In this document: positions 7,569 through 17,694 of the stretch, piece by piece
Numbering within the stretch: the stretch's first letter is position 1
Layout: each line of letters opens with the position of its first letter
Assembly (NCBI GenBank): GCA_022773305.1
Contig: JALFAW010000068.1
Coordinates: 1-39,269 of the forward strand
Reading direction: 5' to 3'
Source of the DNA: Spirochaetia bacterium
GTDB lineage: Bacteria; Spirochaetota; Spirochaetia; Treponematales; Treponemataceae
Length of the DNA: 39,269 bases
Position numbers and translations under genes: made by a program
The notes under the pieces: model-generated
Seen by the model: the letters and a program-made list of their open reading frames with translations, nothing else
What the model was told of the DNA's origin: nothing
The model's database searches: none

Positions 7569-10160
7569 TAGAGTTTTTTTCCAACGTGAGATTGTCTGCA
7601 ATGCATTCATCGGCGTTATATTATTTAAATCCACAGATAAAATCTCAGAAATGATTATTTCTTCATCACTAAAAAGTCCAGGTGAATGAGTTTCTATATT
7701 TTCTTTTTCTTTTTGAATAATTTTTTTTTCTTCAAAAACATTCTTATCGCCATTAGCAGCTTGAATATCACAAAGAATTTTATTTGCTCTGTCAATCACT
7801 TCTGGAGGAATTCCAGCAAGTTTTGCTACATGAATTCCATAAGAATTTTCTGTAACACCTTCCTTTATCTTTCGTAAAAAAACAACACGTCCATTCTGCT
7901 CAAGAACATCCATACACAAGAATTTCAAGGAAGTATGTTTAAGCCTTGACAATTCATGATAGTGAGTTGCAAAAAAAGTTTTGCATTTAACTGTATCCAA
8001 AAGATATTCAGAAACAGCCTTTGCGATTGCAAGTCCATCTTCAGTGGAAGTTCCTCTTCCTACTTCATCCATAATCACAAGAGAACGATTTGTTGCTGCA
8101 TGCAAAATATTTGCAGTTTCAGTCATTTCTACAAGAAATGTTGACTCACCTTTTGCTAAATTATCAGAAGCACCAACACGACAAAAAATTCTATCAACGA
8201 TTCCAAGTTTTGCACTATCAGCTGGTACAAAAGAACCTGTCTGAGCAAGCAAAGCGATTAATGCATTTTGACGTAGATAAGTACTTTTTCCAGCCATATT
8301 CGGACCAGTTATCAGTGCAAAAGAAGGAATTTCATCATCATCTGAAGAAAGAAATGAATCATTAGGAACAAATTCTCCAGTAGGAAGGTGTTTTTCAACA
8401 ACTGGGTGTCGACCGTTTTTTATTTCAAAAATACCGTCATCTGTTATTTCAGGGCAAACCCATTTATGTTGGATTGCAGCCTGAGCATAAGAACAGATAG
8501 CATCAGTATTTGCAACTTCTTGTGAGATTTGATGTAAATAAGAAACATATTTTTTCAATGAATCCCTTATTTCTAGATACAAATCTCTTTCAAGTTCTAA
8601 TATTTTTGTAGAAGCTTCATTTAAATCTTGTTCAAGTTTTTGCAATCGCTCTGTTGTATAACGGTCACCATTAACAAGAACTCGACGCATAATAAAATGA
8701 GAAGGAACTGAAGAAAGTTTTCCTTTTGAAACTTCAATAAAATATCCTGCGTTATTATTATATTTAATTTTTAAAGTAGAAATTCCAGTTTTTTCACGTT
8801 CTTCATTTTCATATTCAGAAAGAATTGCATTAAAATTATTATGAATATTGCGCCAATGATCCAATTCCTCTGACCAGCCTTCTTTGATAATTCCACCATC
8901 GGTTAAACTAGTAGAAGGATTTTCCAAAATGGAATTTCCGATAAGATTACAAATATTCTGTGCATCTTCAGAAGAAACAAAAGAATAATCAAAGTCTATA
9001 AGATAAGATTTTACTTTTGTCCACATTTCTAGACTTAAACGTAATGCTTGAAGTTCCTTTGGATGAGCTTTTTCCATCGCAATTCTTGAAGCTAGTCGTT
9101 CTATATCTAATATTGAAGATAAATCTGTTTTAAGTTTTTCAAGTAAAGAGCGATTTTCAACTATTTTTTGAATACGAATCTGTCTTTCATCAATCATTTT
9201 TGCATTGATTAATGGAAATAAAAGCCAGTTTCTTAAAAGTCTTCCACCCATCGGAGTTTTAGTAAAATTTACACAATCGAAAAGAGTATAAGATGAAGTT
9301 CCATCTCTCATATTTTGTGTGATTTCCAGATTTCGAATAGAACTATCATCCATCACAAGAAAATCATTATCTTCATATACTTGGATAGAAGTAATGTGAG
9401 AAAGTTTTGCATTTGTAGTTTTTTCAAGATAATCAAGCAAAAAACCAGCTGGAGCAATTTCTGCACTATCATTTTCAAGACCATATGCTTTTAAACTTGC
9501 AGTATTAAATTGTGATGTTAATTTTTTATAAGAAAAATCTATTGAAAAATCCCAATCAGGATAATAAGATACCGACAAATTTCCAATAGAATTAACAGCA
9601 TCCTGAATATTTTGATTATTTTTTAGTGAAATCGGGAGTAATAATTCCCTTGGACCAGCACGATGGAGTTCTTTAGAAAAATATTGAGAAAGTTTAGAAG
9701 CAGACCATGAAGTAGCTTTAAAAGTTGATGTAGAAACATCGATAAATGCAAAACCAACTCGACCTTTTGTAATAGATAATGCTGCAAGATAATTTTCTCT
9801 ACAACCTTCAAGATATTCATCCTCACAAGCCGTTCCTGGAGTAATAATCTCTACAACTTTACGTTCAGCAATGCCTTTTCCAGCTTTTGGAATTTCTCCA
9901 ACTTGTTCACAGATAACTATTTTTTTTCCTAAGCGTAAAAGTCTTGCAATGTAAATTTTTGCAGCATGATAAGGAATGCCACACATTTTTTGAGATGCTC
10001 TATGTGTTAAAGTCAGATTTAAAAGTTTAGAAACCTCTTCAGCATCATCATCAAACATCTCATAAAAATCACCAAGCCTGAAAAAAACAACTTCGTTTTT
10101 ATATTGTTCTTTTATACCCCGATACTGTATCATCATAGGGGTAAGATTTTCTTCTGCCAT
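7557..10160 (-). CDS. mutS: DNA mismatch repair ATPase MutS
   Basis: About 867 aa, full length. MutS binds mismatched or looped bases and starts repair with MutL. The N-terminal mismatch-binding domain contains the F-x-E wedge in FFRLGDFYEMF. The C-terminal ATPase has Walker A TGPNMAGKSTYLRQ, the following helix, Walker B LVIMDEVGRGTSTEDG and the FATHYHEL switch. The frame extends four codons upstream to a TTG, but the ATG at 10160 (MAEENLTPMM) lies one base after the skp stop and matches the family start (TPMM.QY). It is downstream of tamB, bamA and skp, an arrangement I recall from T. pallidum. Confidence 0.97.
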   Translation of the reverse strand: MAEENLTPMMIQYRGIKEQYKNEVVFFRLGDFYEMFDDDAEEVSKLLNLTLTHRASQKMCGIPYHAAKIYIARLLRLGKKIVICEQVGEIPKAGKGIAERKVVEIITPGTACEDEYLEGCRENYLAALSITKGRVGFAFIDVSTSTFKATSWSASKLSQYFSKELHRAGPRELLLPISLKNNQNIQDAVNSIGNLSVSYYPDWDFSIDFSYKKLTSQFNTASLKAYGLENDSAEIAPAGFLLDYLEKTTNAKLSHITSIQVYEDNDFLVMDDSSIRNLEITQNMRDGTSSYTLFDCVNFTKTPMGGRLLRNWLLFPLINAKMIDERQIRIQKIVENRSLLEKLKTDLSSILDIERLASRIAMEKAHPKELQALRLSLEMWTKVKSYLIDFDYSFVSSEDAQNICNLIGNSILENPSTSLTDGGIIKEGWSEELDHWRNIHNNFNAILSEYENEEREKTGISTLKIKYNNNAGYFIEVSKGKLSSVPSHFIMRRVLVNGDRYTTERLQKLEQDLNEASTKILELERDLYLEIRDSLKKYVSYLHQISQEVANTDAICSYAQAAIQHKWVCPEITDDGIFEIKNGRHPVVEKHLPTGEFVPNDSFLSSDDDEIPSFALITGPNMAGKSTYLRQNALIALLAQTGSFVPADSAKLGIVDRIFCRVGASDNLAKGESTFLVEMTETANILHAATNRSLVIMDEVGRGTSTEDGLAIAKAVSEYLLDTVKCKTFFATHYHELSRLKHTSLKFLCMDVLEQNGRVVFLRKIKEGVTENSYGIHVAKLAGIPPEVIDRANKILCDIQAANGDKNVFEEKKIIQKEKENIETHSPGLFSDEEIIISEILSVDLNNITPMNALQTISRWKKTLLGQ

Positions 10161-10161
10161 T

Positions 10162-10680
10162 TTATAATCCAAGTTCGTTTATCACTTGATTTGTGATATC
10201 AACAGAAGAACTGTACCACAAAATTGCATTTGCATCTTGCAAACTTAAAATCATACTATACCCACCGCCCTCAGCAATTTTAGCAAGTGTATTGTAAAGT
10301 TTTTTATAAAAATCATCAGAATTTTGTAATGATTTTTGTAATGATTCTAATTCTACATTTTTTGCATTTGTATATTCAGTTAAATAATCTTTTTTTCTTG
10401 TAATTTCAGCTTCAATTTTTAATACCTGTGTTTCATTACCTGCACTTTCATAGTCCAATTTTTTTTGCTGAAGTTGTTTTAATTCATCAGAAAGTTTATT
10501 AACTTCTTCCTGAAAATCAGCTTTTTTCTTTTCATAATTTCTGATAGGAGCTGAATTTCTAAAATATGCATTATAAACTTTTGCAGTGTCAACAACTCCA
10601 AATTTTGTAATCTGCTGAGAAAAAGCAGGAATTGAAATTAATAAAAATAAAATAAATAAAGAAAGTAATCTTTTTTTCAT
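10162..10680 (-). CDS. skp: OmpH/Skp-like periplasmic chaperone
   Basis: About 172 aa. The N-terminus is a signal peptide (KKR, then a leucine/isoleucine-rich core, then AFSQ). The mature part starts ITKFGVVDTAKVYNAY, the usual Skp opening (..IA.VD...V....), followed by a long charged helix pair (residues about 45-130) that forms the tentacles of Skp trimers, and a short C-terminal strand. Skp holds unfolded outer-membrane proteins in the periplasm for BamA. A TTG start four codons upstream is possible, but the ATG at 10680 has GGGG six bases ahead of it. It sits 15 bp after bamA and directly before mutS. Confidence 0.9.
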   Translation of the reverse strand: MKKRLLSLFILFLLISIPAFSQQITKFGVVDTAKVYNAYFRNSAPIRNYEKKKADFQEEVNKLSDELKQLQQKKLDYESAGNETQVLKIEAEITRKKDYLTEYTNAKNVELESLQKSLQNSDDFYKKLYNTLAKIAEGGGYSMILSLQDANAILWYSSSVDITNQVINELGL

Positions 10681-10695
10681 AAAAAACCCCAATAA

Positions 10696-13089
10696 TTATC
10701 TGTTTGTGATATTGAAAGAAAGAGCAAACTGGAATGGTGTATTATCAAATTTAGGAACACCATCTGTTACTCTGAATCTCCAAGCAAAAATTAAATGAAT
10801 AGGCAACTGAGGCATTAAAAAACGAATTCCAGGTCCATAACTGAAATAGAAATCTTCTAAACAAAGAGATTCCAAATCTTTAACTGATTTTTTAACTGCA
10901 ACTGCATCAAAAAAGCCATCAATACCAATAACCCCAGGAATAACTGGAACACGTAATTCCAATTTATTAGATAACATTACCTGACCTTTTGTATATTTGT
11001 AATTGTCTGTCCATCCTCGTCCATTAAACATTCCATCAATATATAACTTATTTGAATCTGTAACTGTTCCGTAAACTGGAAAAATTGCTGATAAACCTGT
11101 ATAAGCAGCAAATACCATTTTTAATGAATATGTATCAGAAAAAGGAATATCAAATAATTTTAAATATCCTTCAAGTTTTGTATCTGAACGTAAGAAAAAT
11201 TCTGTTTCCAAGCCAGGAATCAAACCATACCATGCAAGACGCTCACTTGCAAACCAACCTTTTGTAGGATCATAGTTTACATCACGATTATCAACAGAAA
11301 AACTTGTGTAGATAGAATTCATAAGTCCAAATGTATTTGCAAATGAAGATACACCGACATCCACTGGAACATATAATGATTCATCATAAATATTGTTTGA
11401 GAATGAATTTGATATTCCGCTTGATAAAGATAGAATTGCATAATCAGGAGTCCATCTTCTGAAAAGTCCTGAACTCAAAGAAGCAGTCCAACTTTCAAAA
11501 TTCATATAATAATAACGCTGATTAAAATCAAGATTTGGTGACCAGAAATTTACAGGAGTAGTAGCATTCGAATGAGAAAATGAAAGACTTTGAGAAAAAC
11601 CAATCGGACTATTTCCAATCCAGTTTTGAGAATAGGAAAAATCTATGGATTGTTCTGTGTTGGAAGCTGTTACTGAAGAAGAAATTGTTTTACCCTCGCC
11701 AAAGAGATTTGAATTCTCAATTTTCAAGAAAAGCGAAATCGGTAAAGTATTTGGCTCAGTAATTCCCGAGAAAGTCATACCAAACTGAATGTTAGAAGTT
11801 GACTGTTCTTCTACGGTCCAAACTAAATCTACAAGATTTTCTTCGGAACCTTGTTGCGGTTCTGGAATGATGTTAGAAAAATACTGCAGATTCATCAAAT
11901 TTCGCATACCATTAAGAATTTTTTCTCTAGAGAAAATATCACCCTCTTCTATAGGAATTTCTCGCTTAATCACATTTTCTTTTGTTTTATTATTTCCTTT
12001 TATAATGATATTTTCGATGTGACTTCTTGAATGTTCGACTATTGTAAGCACATACGAAATTTCATGACGTTCAGTATTTTTTAACGGCATAGGATAATAT
12101 TCATTTGACATATATCCATTTTCAAAATAAACACTTTGAATAGTTGCTAAATCTTCTTGAAATTTTGTTTCGTTATAAATTGCGCCAGACTTTAATTTCT
12201 GTTGTTTCAAAAGTTCTTTTACTGAAAAGACTTCATTTCCTTTAATTTCAAGTCCTACAAAAGTATACTGAGCTCCCTCTTGAATAATAAAATTTATTGT
12301 AAGTTCATTACGCTGTTTTTCGTCATTAAATGATGTATCGATTGTTACATCAAGAATCTGTACATCAGCATAACCTCTTTCGCGATAATATTCAATTATT
12401 CTTTGTTTGTCTTGTTCTAGTGTGGATGGTTGATATGCACCATCTTTTAAAATACCAACTTCTTTTAGTTCAAGTTTCTTTTTCAAAGCTTTTTCAGAAA
12501 TAATGGTATTTCCCTTAAACTTAATCTCTTTGATTATTGTATTTGAGCCTTCATTTATATTGAAAACTATTTCAACACCGTTATCTTTTTGGACGACAGA
12601 ATGAGAAACACTCGATGTTGTATAACCTTTTGAAAGATAATAATTTCGTATAACTCTTTCATCAAGTAAAACTTTAGATTCAACAAAAACATCACTTGCT
12701 TTTATTTTAATCTGGTCACGAAGTTCACCATTTCTGATTTTTTTATTTCCTATAAAATTTACAGCTTTTATTACTGGTCGTTCTATAACTTCAAAAACAA
12801 GTAAAACATCATTATTTTTGTCAGAATTATGCTTGGCATAAGGATTTATATCCTCAAAATATTCCAAAGCATAAAGTTTATCTAGAATTTCATTAAAAAC
12901 TGAGTCTGTAAAAGGTTCATCAATATATGAACTAATAATTCCTGTCAAATCTGATTTTTTAACATTTTTTAATCCTGAAAATTCTATTTTTGCAATTGGT
13001 TGATTCCAATACCATTCACTTTCCTGTGAAAATGCAGTAAATGCAAAAACAAAAAAAACAAAAAAAAGTGGAAGCATTTTACGATGCAT
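10696..13089 (-). CDS. bamA: Outer-membrane protein assembly factor BamA
   Basis: About 797 aa. It has a signal peptide (RKMLPLFFVFFVFAFTAFSQ), then repeated POTRA domains over roughly residues 28-425 (repeated motifs such as IAKIEFSGLKNVKKSDL, IKAVNFIGNKKIRNGEL and IKEIKFKGNTIISEKAL), then a C-terminal 16-strand barrel. The barrel contains the lid-loop RGW motif in MFNGRGWTD and ends in a beta-signal-like FQFALSFNITNR. BamA inserts beta-barrel proteins into the outer membrane. It corresponds to what I recall as Tp92/TP0326 in T. pallidum. The chosen ATG has GGAGG six bases ahead; a GTG lies one codon earlier. It follows tamB by 66 bp. Confidence 0.96.
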   Translation of the reverse strand: MHRKMLPLFFVFFVFAFTAFSQESEWYWNQPIAKIEFSGLKNVKKSDLTGIISSYIDEPFTDSVFNEILDKLYALEYFEDINPYAKHNSDKNNDVLLVFEVIERPVIKAVNFIGNKKIRNGELRDQIKIKASDVFVESKVLLDERVIRNYYLSKGYTTSSVSHSVVQKDNGVEIVFNINEGSNTIIKEIKFKGNTIISEKALKKKLELKEVGILKDGAYQPSTLEQDKQRIIEYYRERGYADVQILDVTIDTSFNDEKQRNELTINFIIQEGAQYTFVGLEIKGNEVFSVKELLKQQKLKSGAIYNETKFQEDLATIQSVYFENGYMSNEYYPMPLKNTERHEISYVLTIVEHSRSHIENIIIKGNNKTKENVIKREIPIEEGDIFSREKILNGMRNLMNLQYFSNIIPEPQQGSEENLVDLVWTVEEQSTSNIQFGMTFSGITEPNTLPISLFLKIENSNLFGEGKTISSSVTASNTEQSIDFSYSQNWIGNSPIGFSQSLSFSHSNATTPVNFWSPNLDFNQRYYYMNFESWTASLSSGLFRRWTPDYAILSLSSGISNSFSNNIYDESLYVPVDVGVSSFANTFGLMNSIYTSFSVDNRDVNYDPTKGWFASERLAWYGLIPGLETEFFLRSDTKLEGYLKLFDIPFSDTYSLKMVFAAYTGLSAIFPVYGTVTDSNKLYIDGMFNGRGWTDNYKYTKGQVMLSNKLELRVPVIPGVIGIDGFFDAVAVKKSVKDLESLCLEDFYFSYGPGIRFLMPQLPIHLIFAWRFRVTDGVPKFDNTPFQFALSFNITNR

Positions 13090-13155
13090 CACACACCTCC
13101 CAAGTAATTAGTCACTAAACAAGTGATAAAAAAAATAAAAAAAACGTAAAAAAGA

Positions 13156-16100
13156 CTAAAAAGTCAATTTCCAAGTTAAAGTCAATGAAGTTGCTGGTTC
13201 AAATCTACCATTTATCATTGCGTTTATATCTGGAGCCATATTGATTCGAATATTAGGTCCTGAAAACAAAAATTCAGTTCCAGAATTTATCTTTATAGGA
13301 ACATTTGAAAGTGGTCCTTCTAATTCAATACCAAATTCCGGTTGAAAGTTTGTTTTTCGAACCGAAAAAATATCGCTTGTATTAGTATTGTCAAAAGACA
13401 CATGTAACATCGCATCAATATATAAAGAACTTCCTAAATATCTACCTACATAAACAGTTGAATTATCCAAAAAGTTACCGATAGAGATATTATTTTTAGA
13501 TAAATCTCCAGACATCCCCATTCCCAATGTATTTTGTAAAATATTTGTCCTTATTGAAAATATATCAAAATTTAACAAATCACGCAACTTGTTTTCCATA
13601 GAACGCATAACGGTTGATTGCAATGCATAATCTGACGCTGCAAACAAGAAATCTGTAGCTTTGTTTGAATCTGCAACAACAATCTGACCAAGCATTGTCA
13701 ATATATCATTTTCAGACTTTGCTGGCTCAGAAGAAAATCTTGGTTCCATTTTATCAAGATATTGATTTTCTACAGACATTATGATTTTTACAGTTTGACC
13801 TTTAAAGTCTTTTTCTCTTGTTTCTGCACGGAAAGTAACAATTGGATTAGAAAGTTCTTCAGGATTGAATTTTATTGCACCCGATTTTATGTAAAAATTT
13901 CGATTTAAATATGAAACATCACCAGAACGAACTTTTAATTCTCCGTCAACAGAGAGTTGTTCATTATCAGGATTATAAATTACAGAAAAACTAGTATTTG
14001 GAACAAAAACACATCTCAAAATTGGATCAAAACTTATTGACGCATGAGTTCCAAGTTTTATATCAAGATTTGTCTGTACTTGAATTGATTCAGAATTATT
14101 CTGCAATTCATTCAGTTGATTTTGTGGAATACCAGTAAATGAGGACACTGATGAGTTTAAATCTATATCTTCTCCAAAAATTGTTCCTGAAATATCAAAA
14201 ATATTTTCCTCAAATGAAAGTTTTAAATCTGTAAACACATTTCCCTGCAATACAAATAAAGGTGTTGTAATCTTAATAGGAAACAAATTTGGATTTTGAG
14301 TTTTGACAGAGCCTTCAATTCTATCTATAACCCATTTATTTAGCATAAAATCAAATTCTACTTCAACTTTTTGATTGTTTTTATTATTTAAAACTGTTTT
14401 TTCAAACTCAATTTCATTTTGATTAAAATTCAAAACTAATTCATCTGTTGTCAGTTTATGATTCGTAAGAAAAGGAAGACTAAATATTGGCTTAGGAATT
14501 CTTATTGAACCAGAAAAATCAGGATTATCAAGAGAATTACTTATCATAATGTCTCCATTTATAATTCCATTTTCAACGCTCAAAATATTGTCAAAATTCA
14601 AATATGAAAAAAGTTTTGCTAAATCTATATTAATATCATAAAGACTTAAACTTGTATTATTTGCGGAAGTTATTCCTCCAAGTCCAAAAGAAATAAAACT
14701 TCCATTATTTACAGTCAAATCCAGAAGCTTATTATTTAAATCAAAAATTCCATTAATTCCAGCATTTTGTGAAGATGAAATCAAGAAATATTTATCAGAA
14801 TATGAAAATGATAAGGATAAAGGAAATTTCGTTTTAATCATCGAACCAGAAAATTCTGGGAGTTCAAGATTCACAAAAAAACTTTCTGGAATTCTTGAAT
14901 CATGAGGAACAATTGCATTTGTAAGTTTTAGTTTCATAGGGGATTGCAAAGTTTTTTCACCAACGTTTACAAGCATTTTTCCTTCAGCGGCCAACGTTAT
15001 ATCTCGTAAACTACATTTTGCCTGAATATCAGAAATATTTAAAACATCATAATTAATTGAAAAATCATTAACTGATAAAATTTCATCTTCCAAAATTGCA
15101 TTTCCACTCACTTTCAAAAAAGAATTGGCAATTAATATGGAAGAATCTGAAACGTTTAATGAAATGTACGGATTTTCCAAAATTCCAGATGCATAAAAAG
15201 AAGCAGAAAGTTTATTATTCTCATTTTGCAAAAATCCAAATCGATTTAATCCAAAAGAATTCAATTCCAACTGTAAATTTAAATAAAGATTTTTCAATAT
15301 ATTTTCTTTTGTAAGTTTTATTTGTTCTGGATTAGAAATGACACCATCAAAAAATATATTTTCTTGAGAAAATGGATTTTTAACATTTATTCTTGCTCCA
15401 ATGGAATCCAAAATGGAATTATTTATATTAACAGTAACGTCAGCATCTCCTTGAAGAGATGAATATAAATCGCTGTATGCAATTGAATCAAACTGAGCAC
15501 CATATTTTGTGATATTTCCAGAAAGTGTAATTTTGGGACTAGTTGAATAATTAACATTTGGAATTTCTACTTCGAACTGATGAAGTCTAATATCTGGTCC
15601 ATTTAGAGAATCATAGAAAAATTGTGTATTTGTTGAAAAAACTGTAGTGTTTTTGGAAAAATTTATTGGAAGATTATTAAAATTAATAAATCCGTTTATT
15701 CTATCTTTTTCAAAATTGACTTCCAGCTGTGTATCATAATCACCAGATAAAGTCAAAATTCCTGGCATGATGGAACCTGAAAAATGATATGGAATAGAAG
15801 ATGATGTTAACTCAAGCGTAAAAAACATATCTGAAAAATCTTCATTTCTGTCAAAAGTTCCCGAGGCTTCAAAAGCAACTTTTCCATAAACAACAGAAAG
15901 ATTATTCATTTGAAAGCTCTGTTCATTTCCATTTACACTAAGCATTATTACCTGATTTTCTTTTTGAGTATTTGCAAGAAGAATGTACGGTACATTATAA
16001 GAAATTGTCTTAAAATCAGACGAAACATAAAAATCACCAGAAATTACATAAGGAGATACATTTTTTTTAATTGTATTGAAATTATAAATTTTGTCCTGTG

Positions 16101-17598
16101 ATAAAAATTGTTGAACAAATTCCACAATCGTATCAAGATATATTGTATTGAATAAAACGCTTGTTTGAATGTAATTTGATTTAGGGAGGTAACTACCATC
16201 TATTTGAATTACGCCAGGTTCAGAATCATCGCTATGAGAATAATCTGAAGCTTCAAATCTAAAATCAAAAGAATCTTTACCAGGTAACATTGAAAGCGAA
16301 AGTGCCGTTAAAGCATGGTTATCTACAAAAATTTGTGGCGAAAAAGCCTTAAATCCTTTTTCAAGAGCATCAAAATAAACTTCGGTTGTAATAACTTTAC
16401 CATTTTTCATTTTAAAATAAGGTAAATCAAACATTCCAGAAAGCTGCATATTTTCATAAGAATAGTTTAAACTCCCATTTGCAATACAATTTTCTCCATT
16501 TAAATATAATTTTGTTACTTCAAATTCATTTTGATTTCCATAAACACTGAAACCAGCATCAAGTCCACCAGCAAAAACATTATCAGGAATAAGAATATTA
16601 GAATCGCTCAAAAACATCAACGTTTTATTGGATAAATCGCAATTTACTATTGTATCTGTGTCAAAACTGATATTCTTAAATTTACTGATTTTCTTTTGAT
16701 TTGATTTTGAAAGTATTATTTCAAAAGGTTTCAGTTTTTCAGTTTTTAACTGAGCATTTATCACATTATTCTGCAAATCATATTTTACACCCACAGAAAT
16801 AGGATTAATTACCTGAATTGTATGAATATCAAATTTATTATCTTCTAAAGTCGCTTGAAAATTTAATTTCCCAATTTTATAAATTCCGTTTGTCAAATTT
16901 GAAATTCTTATTACAAAATGTGCTTCATCAATCTGACGCGAAAAATCTCCATTAACGTTTAATTGACAAGAAAATTTTTGATTTAACATTTGAATAGAAC
17001 TAGAGATTTTTGCATCAATTTCTGAATCAATCTGTAATTCCATAATATTTTTTTTAGGATTGTTATCAACATTGATTTTTTTAACATTCAATACTGCTAA
17101 AAAATTATTCTGGTCATAATTTATATTAATATTTTTTAGTTTAACATTTCTAGGAATGTATTTCTCCATTTGCAACTGAAGTACTTCATTTTCATCTTGG
17201 CTATTTTTTTTGATTTTTTGGATATACAACAAAAATTTTGATAGTTCAATATTTACACCATCAATCAAAACATAAGTGATTCCTTCCTGCAGATTTTTTT
17301 TGAAAAGTTCTGAAATCTTTATGCCGGCTTTTACATTTTGTATTGATAAAAGATTTCCTTCATCAGATGATATTTCTATTTGCCTGATTGAAACGTTTTT
17401 CATAAGTGAAGGCGACATAGATTGATATGAAATTTTCAGACCTGTTTCTTTTTGAATATCTTCAAGAACTTTTGAAATGCCGTTGTTTATGAGCGAAATA
17501 AAATGATTTCCCACAGGAATGCACACTACAAGTGCAAGCAAAGTGAGGAAAATCAAAATAAAACTGCGGACACGGCCACTTTTGTACAAAAATCCCAT
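13156..17598 (-). CDS. tamB: TamB/AsmA-like envelope biogenesis protein
   Basis: 1480 aa. A single N-terminal membrane segment (about residues 12-32) anchors a very long periplasmic region made of repeated short beta strands (N/S/F-rich, such as ISLSGNI and IQIDGSYL). The C-terminal TamB domain (DUF490, about residues 1150-1480) contains LKVRSGDVSYLNRNFYIKSGAIKF, VTFRAETREKDFKGQTVKI and SENDILTMLGQ, which are typical of this family, and ends with a barrel-like aromatic residue. TamB-type proteins bridge the inner and outer membranes and are linked to lipid transport and outer-membrane protein assembly; placement just upstream of bamA fits. The -10 box is so close to the ATG that the message would have almost no leader. 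Confidence 0.9.
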   Translation of the reverse strand: MGFLYKSGRVRSFILIFLTLLALVVCIPVGNHFISLINNGISKVLEDIQKETGLKISYQSMSPSLMKNVSIRQIEISSDEGNLLSIQNVKAGIKISELFKKNLQEGITYVLIDGVNIELSKFLLYIQKIKKNSQDENEVLQLQMEKYIPRNVKLKNININYDQNNFLAVLNVKKINVDNNPKKNIMELQIDSEIDAKISSSIQMLNQKFSCQLNVNGDFSRQIDEAHFVIRISNLTNGIYKIGKLNFQATLEDNKFDIHTIQVINPISVGVKYDLQNNVINAQLKTEKLKPFEIILSKSNQKKISKFKNISFDTDTIVNCDLSNKTLMFLSDSNILIPDNVFAGGLDAGFSVYGNQNEFEVTKLYLNGENCIANGSLNYSYENMQLSGMFDLPYFKMKNGKVITTEVYFDALEKGFKAFSPQIFVDNHALTALSLSMLPGKDSFDFRFEASDYSHSDDSEPGVIQIDGSYLPKSNYIQTSVLFNTIYLDTIVEFVQQFLSQDKIYNFNTIKKNVSPYVISGDFYVSSDFKTISYNVPYILLANTQKENQVIMLSVNGNEQSFQMNNLSVVYGKVAFEASGTFDRNEDFSDMFFTLELTSSSIPYHFSGSIMPGILTLSGDYDTQLEVNFEKDRINGFINFNNLPINFSKNTTVFSTNTQFFYDSLNGPDIRLHQFEVEIPNVNYSTSPKITLSGNITKYGAQFDSIAYSDLYSSLQGDADVTVNINNSILDSIGARINVKNPFSQENIFFDGVISNPEQIKLTKENILKNLYLNLQLELNSFGLNRFGFLQNENNKLSASFYASGILENPYISLNVSDSSILIANSFLKVSGNAILEDEILSVNDFSINYDVLNISDIQAKCSLRDITLAAEGKMLVNVGEKTLQSPMKLKLTNAIVPHDSRIPESFFVNLELPEFSGSMIKTKFPLSLSFSYSDKYFLISSSQNAGINGIFDLNNKLLDLTVNNGSFISFGLGGITSANNTSLSLYDINIDLAKLFSYLNFDNILSVENGIINGDIMISNSLDNPDFSGSIRIPKPIFSLPFLTNHKLTTDELVLNFNQNEIEFEKTVLNNKNNQKVEVEFDFMLNKWVIDRIEGSVKTQNPNLFPIKITTPLFVLQGNVFTDLKLSFEENIFDISGTIFGEDIDLNSSVSSFTGIPQNQLNELQNNSESIQVQTNLDIKLGTHASISFDPILRCVFVPNTSFSVIYNPDNEQLSVDGELKVRSGDVSYLNRNFYIKSGAIKFNPEELSNPIVTFRAETREKDFKGQTVKIIMSVENQYLDKMEPRFSSEPAKSENDILTMLGQIVVADSNKATDFLFAASDYALQSTVMRSMENKLRDLLNFDIFSIRTNILQNTLGMGMSGDLSKNNISIGNFLDNSTVYVGRYLGSSLYIDAMLHVSFDNTNTSDIFSVRKTNFQPEFGIELEGPLSNVPIKINSGTEFLFSGPNIRINMAPDINAMINGRFEPATSLTLTWKLTF

Positions 17599-17609
17599 TT
17601 TATCGAAAA

Positions 17610-17615
17610 ATTATA
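17610..17615 (-). promoter_or_regulatory. -10 box of the tamB operon
   Basis: On the minus strand this reads TATAAT, a perfect -10, only 11 bases before the tamB ATG. The -35 region (about 17633-17638) is weak. The predicted transcript start lies only about five bases before the ATG, leaving almost no 5' leader, and no Shine-Dalgarno fits. Confidence 0.5.
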
Positions 17616-17658
17616 TCATTTTTTTGTCTGTTTTTATATAGTTTTTGAGACTCTCATA

Positions 17659-17687
17659 TAGAAAAAATAACATTCATCAGATATAAT
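17659..17687 (+). promoter_or_regulatory. Promoter of tmk
   Basis: TAGAAA (17659-17664), a 17-bp spacer and a perfect TATAAT (17682-17687). The tmk ATG begins seven bases after the -10 box, at the expected transcription start, and there is no Shine-Dalgarno. This implies a leaderless message. It faces away from the tamB promoter, with about 45 bp between their -10/-35 elements. Confidence 0.5.
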
Positions 17688-17694
17688 CGTAAAC

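Noticed and set aside
17599-17694. Chromosomal replication origin at the strand switch
   Set aside because: Genes diverge here, but no dnaA gene, DnaA boxes or repeats are present; ordinary divergent promoters explain it.
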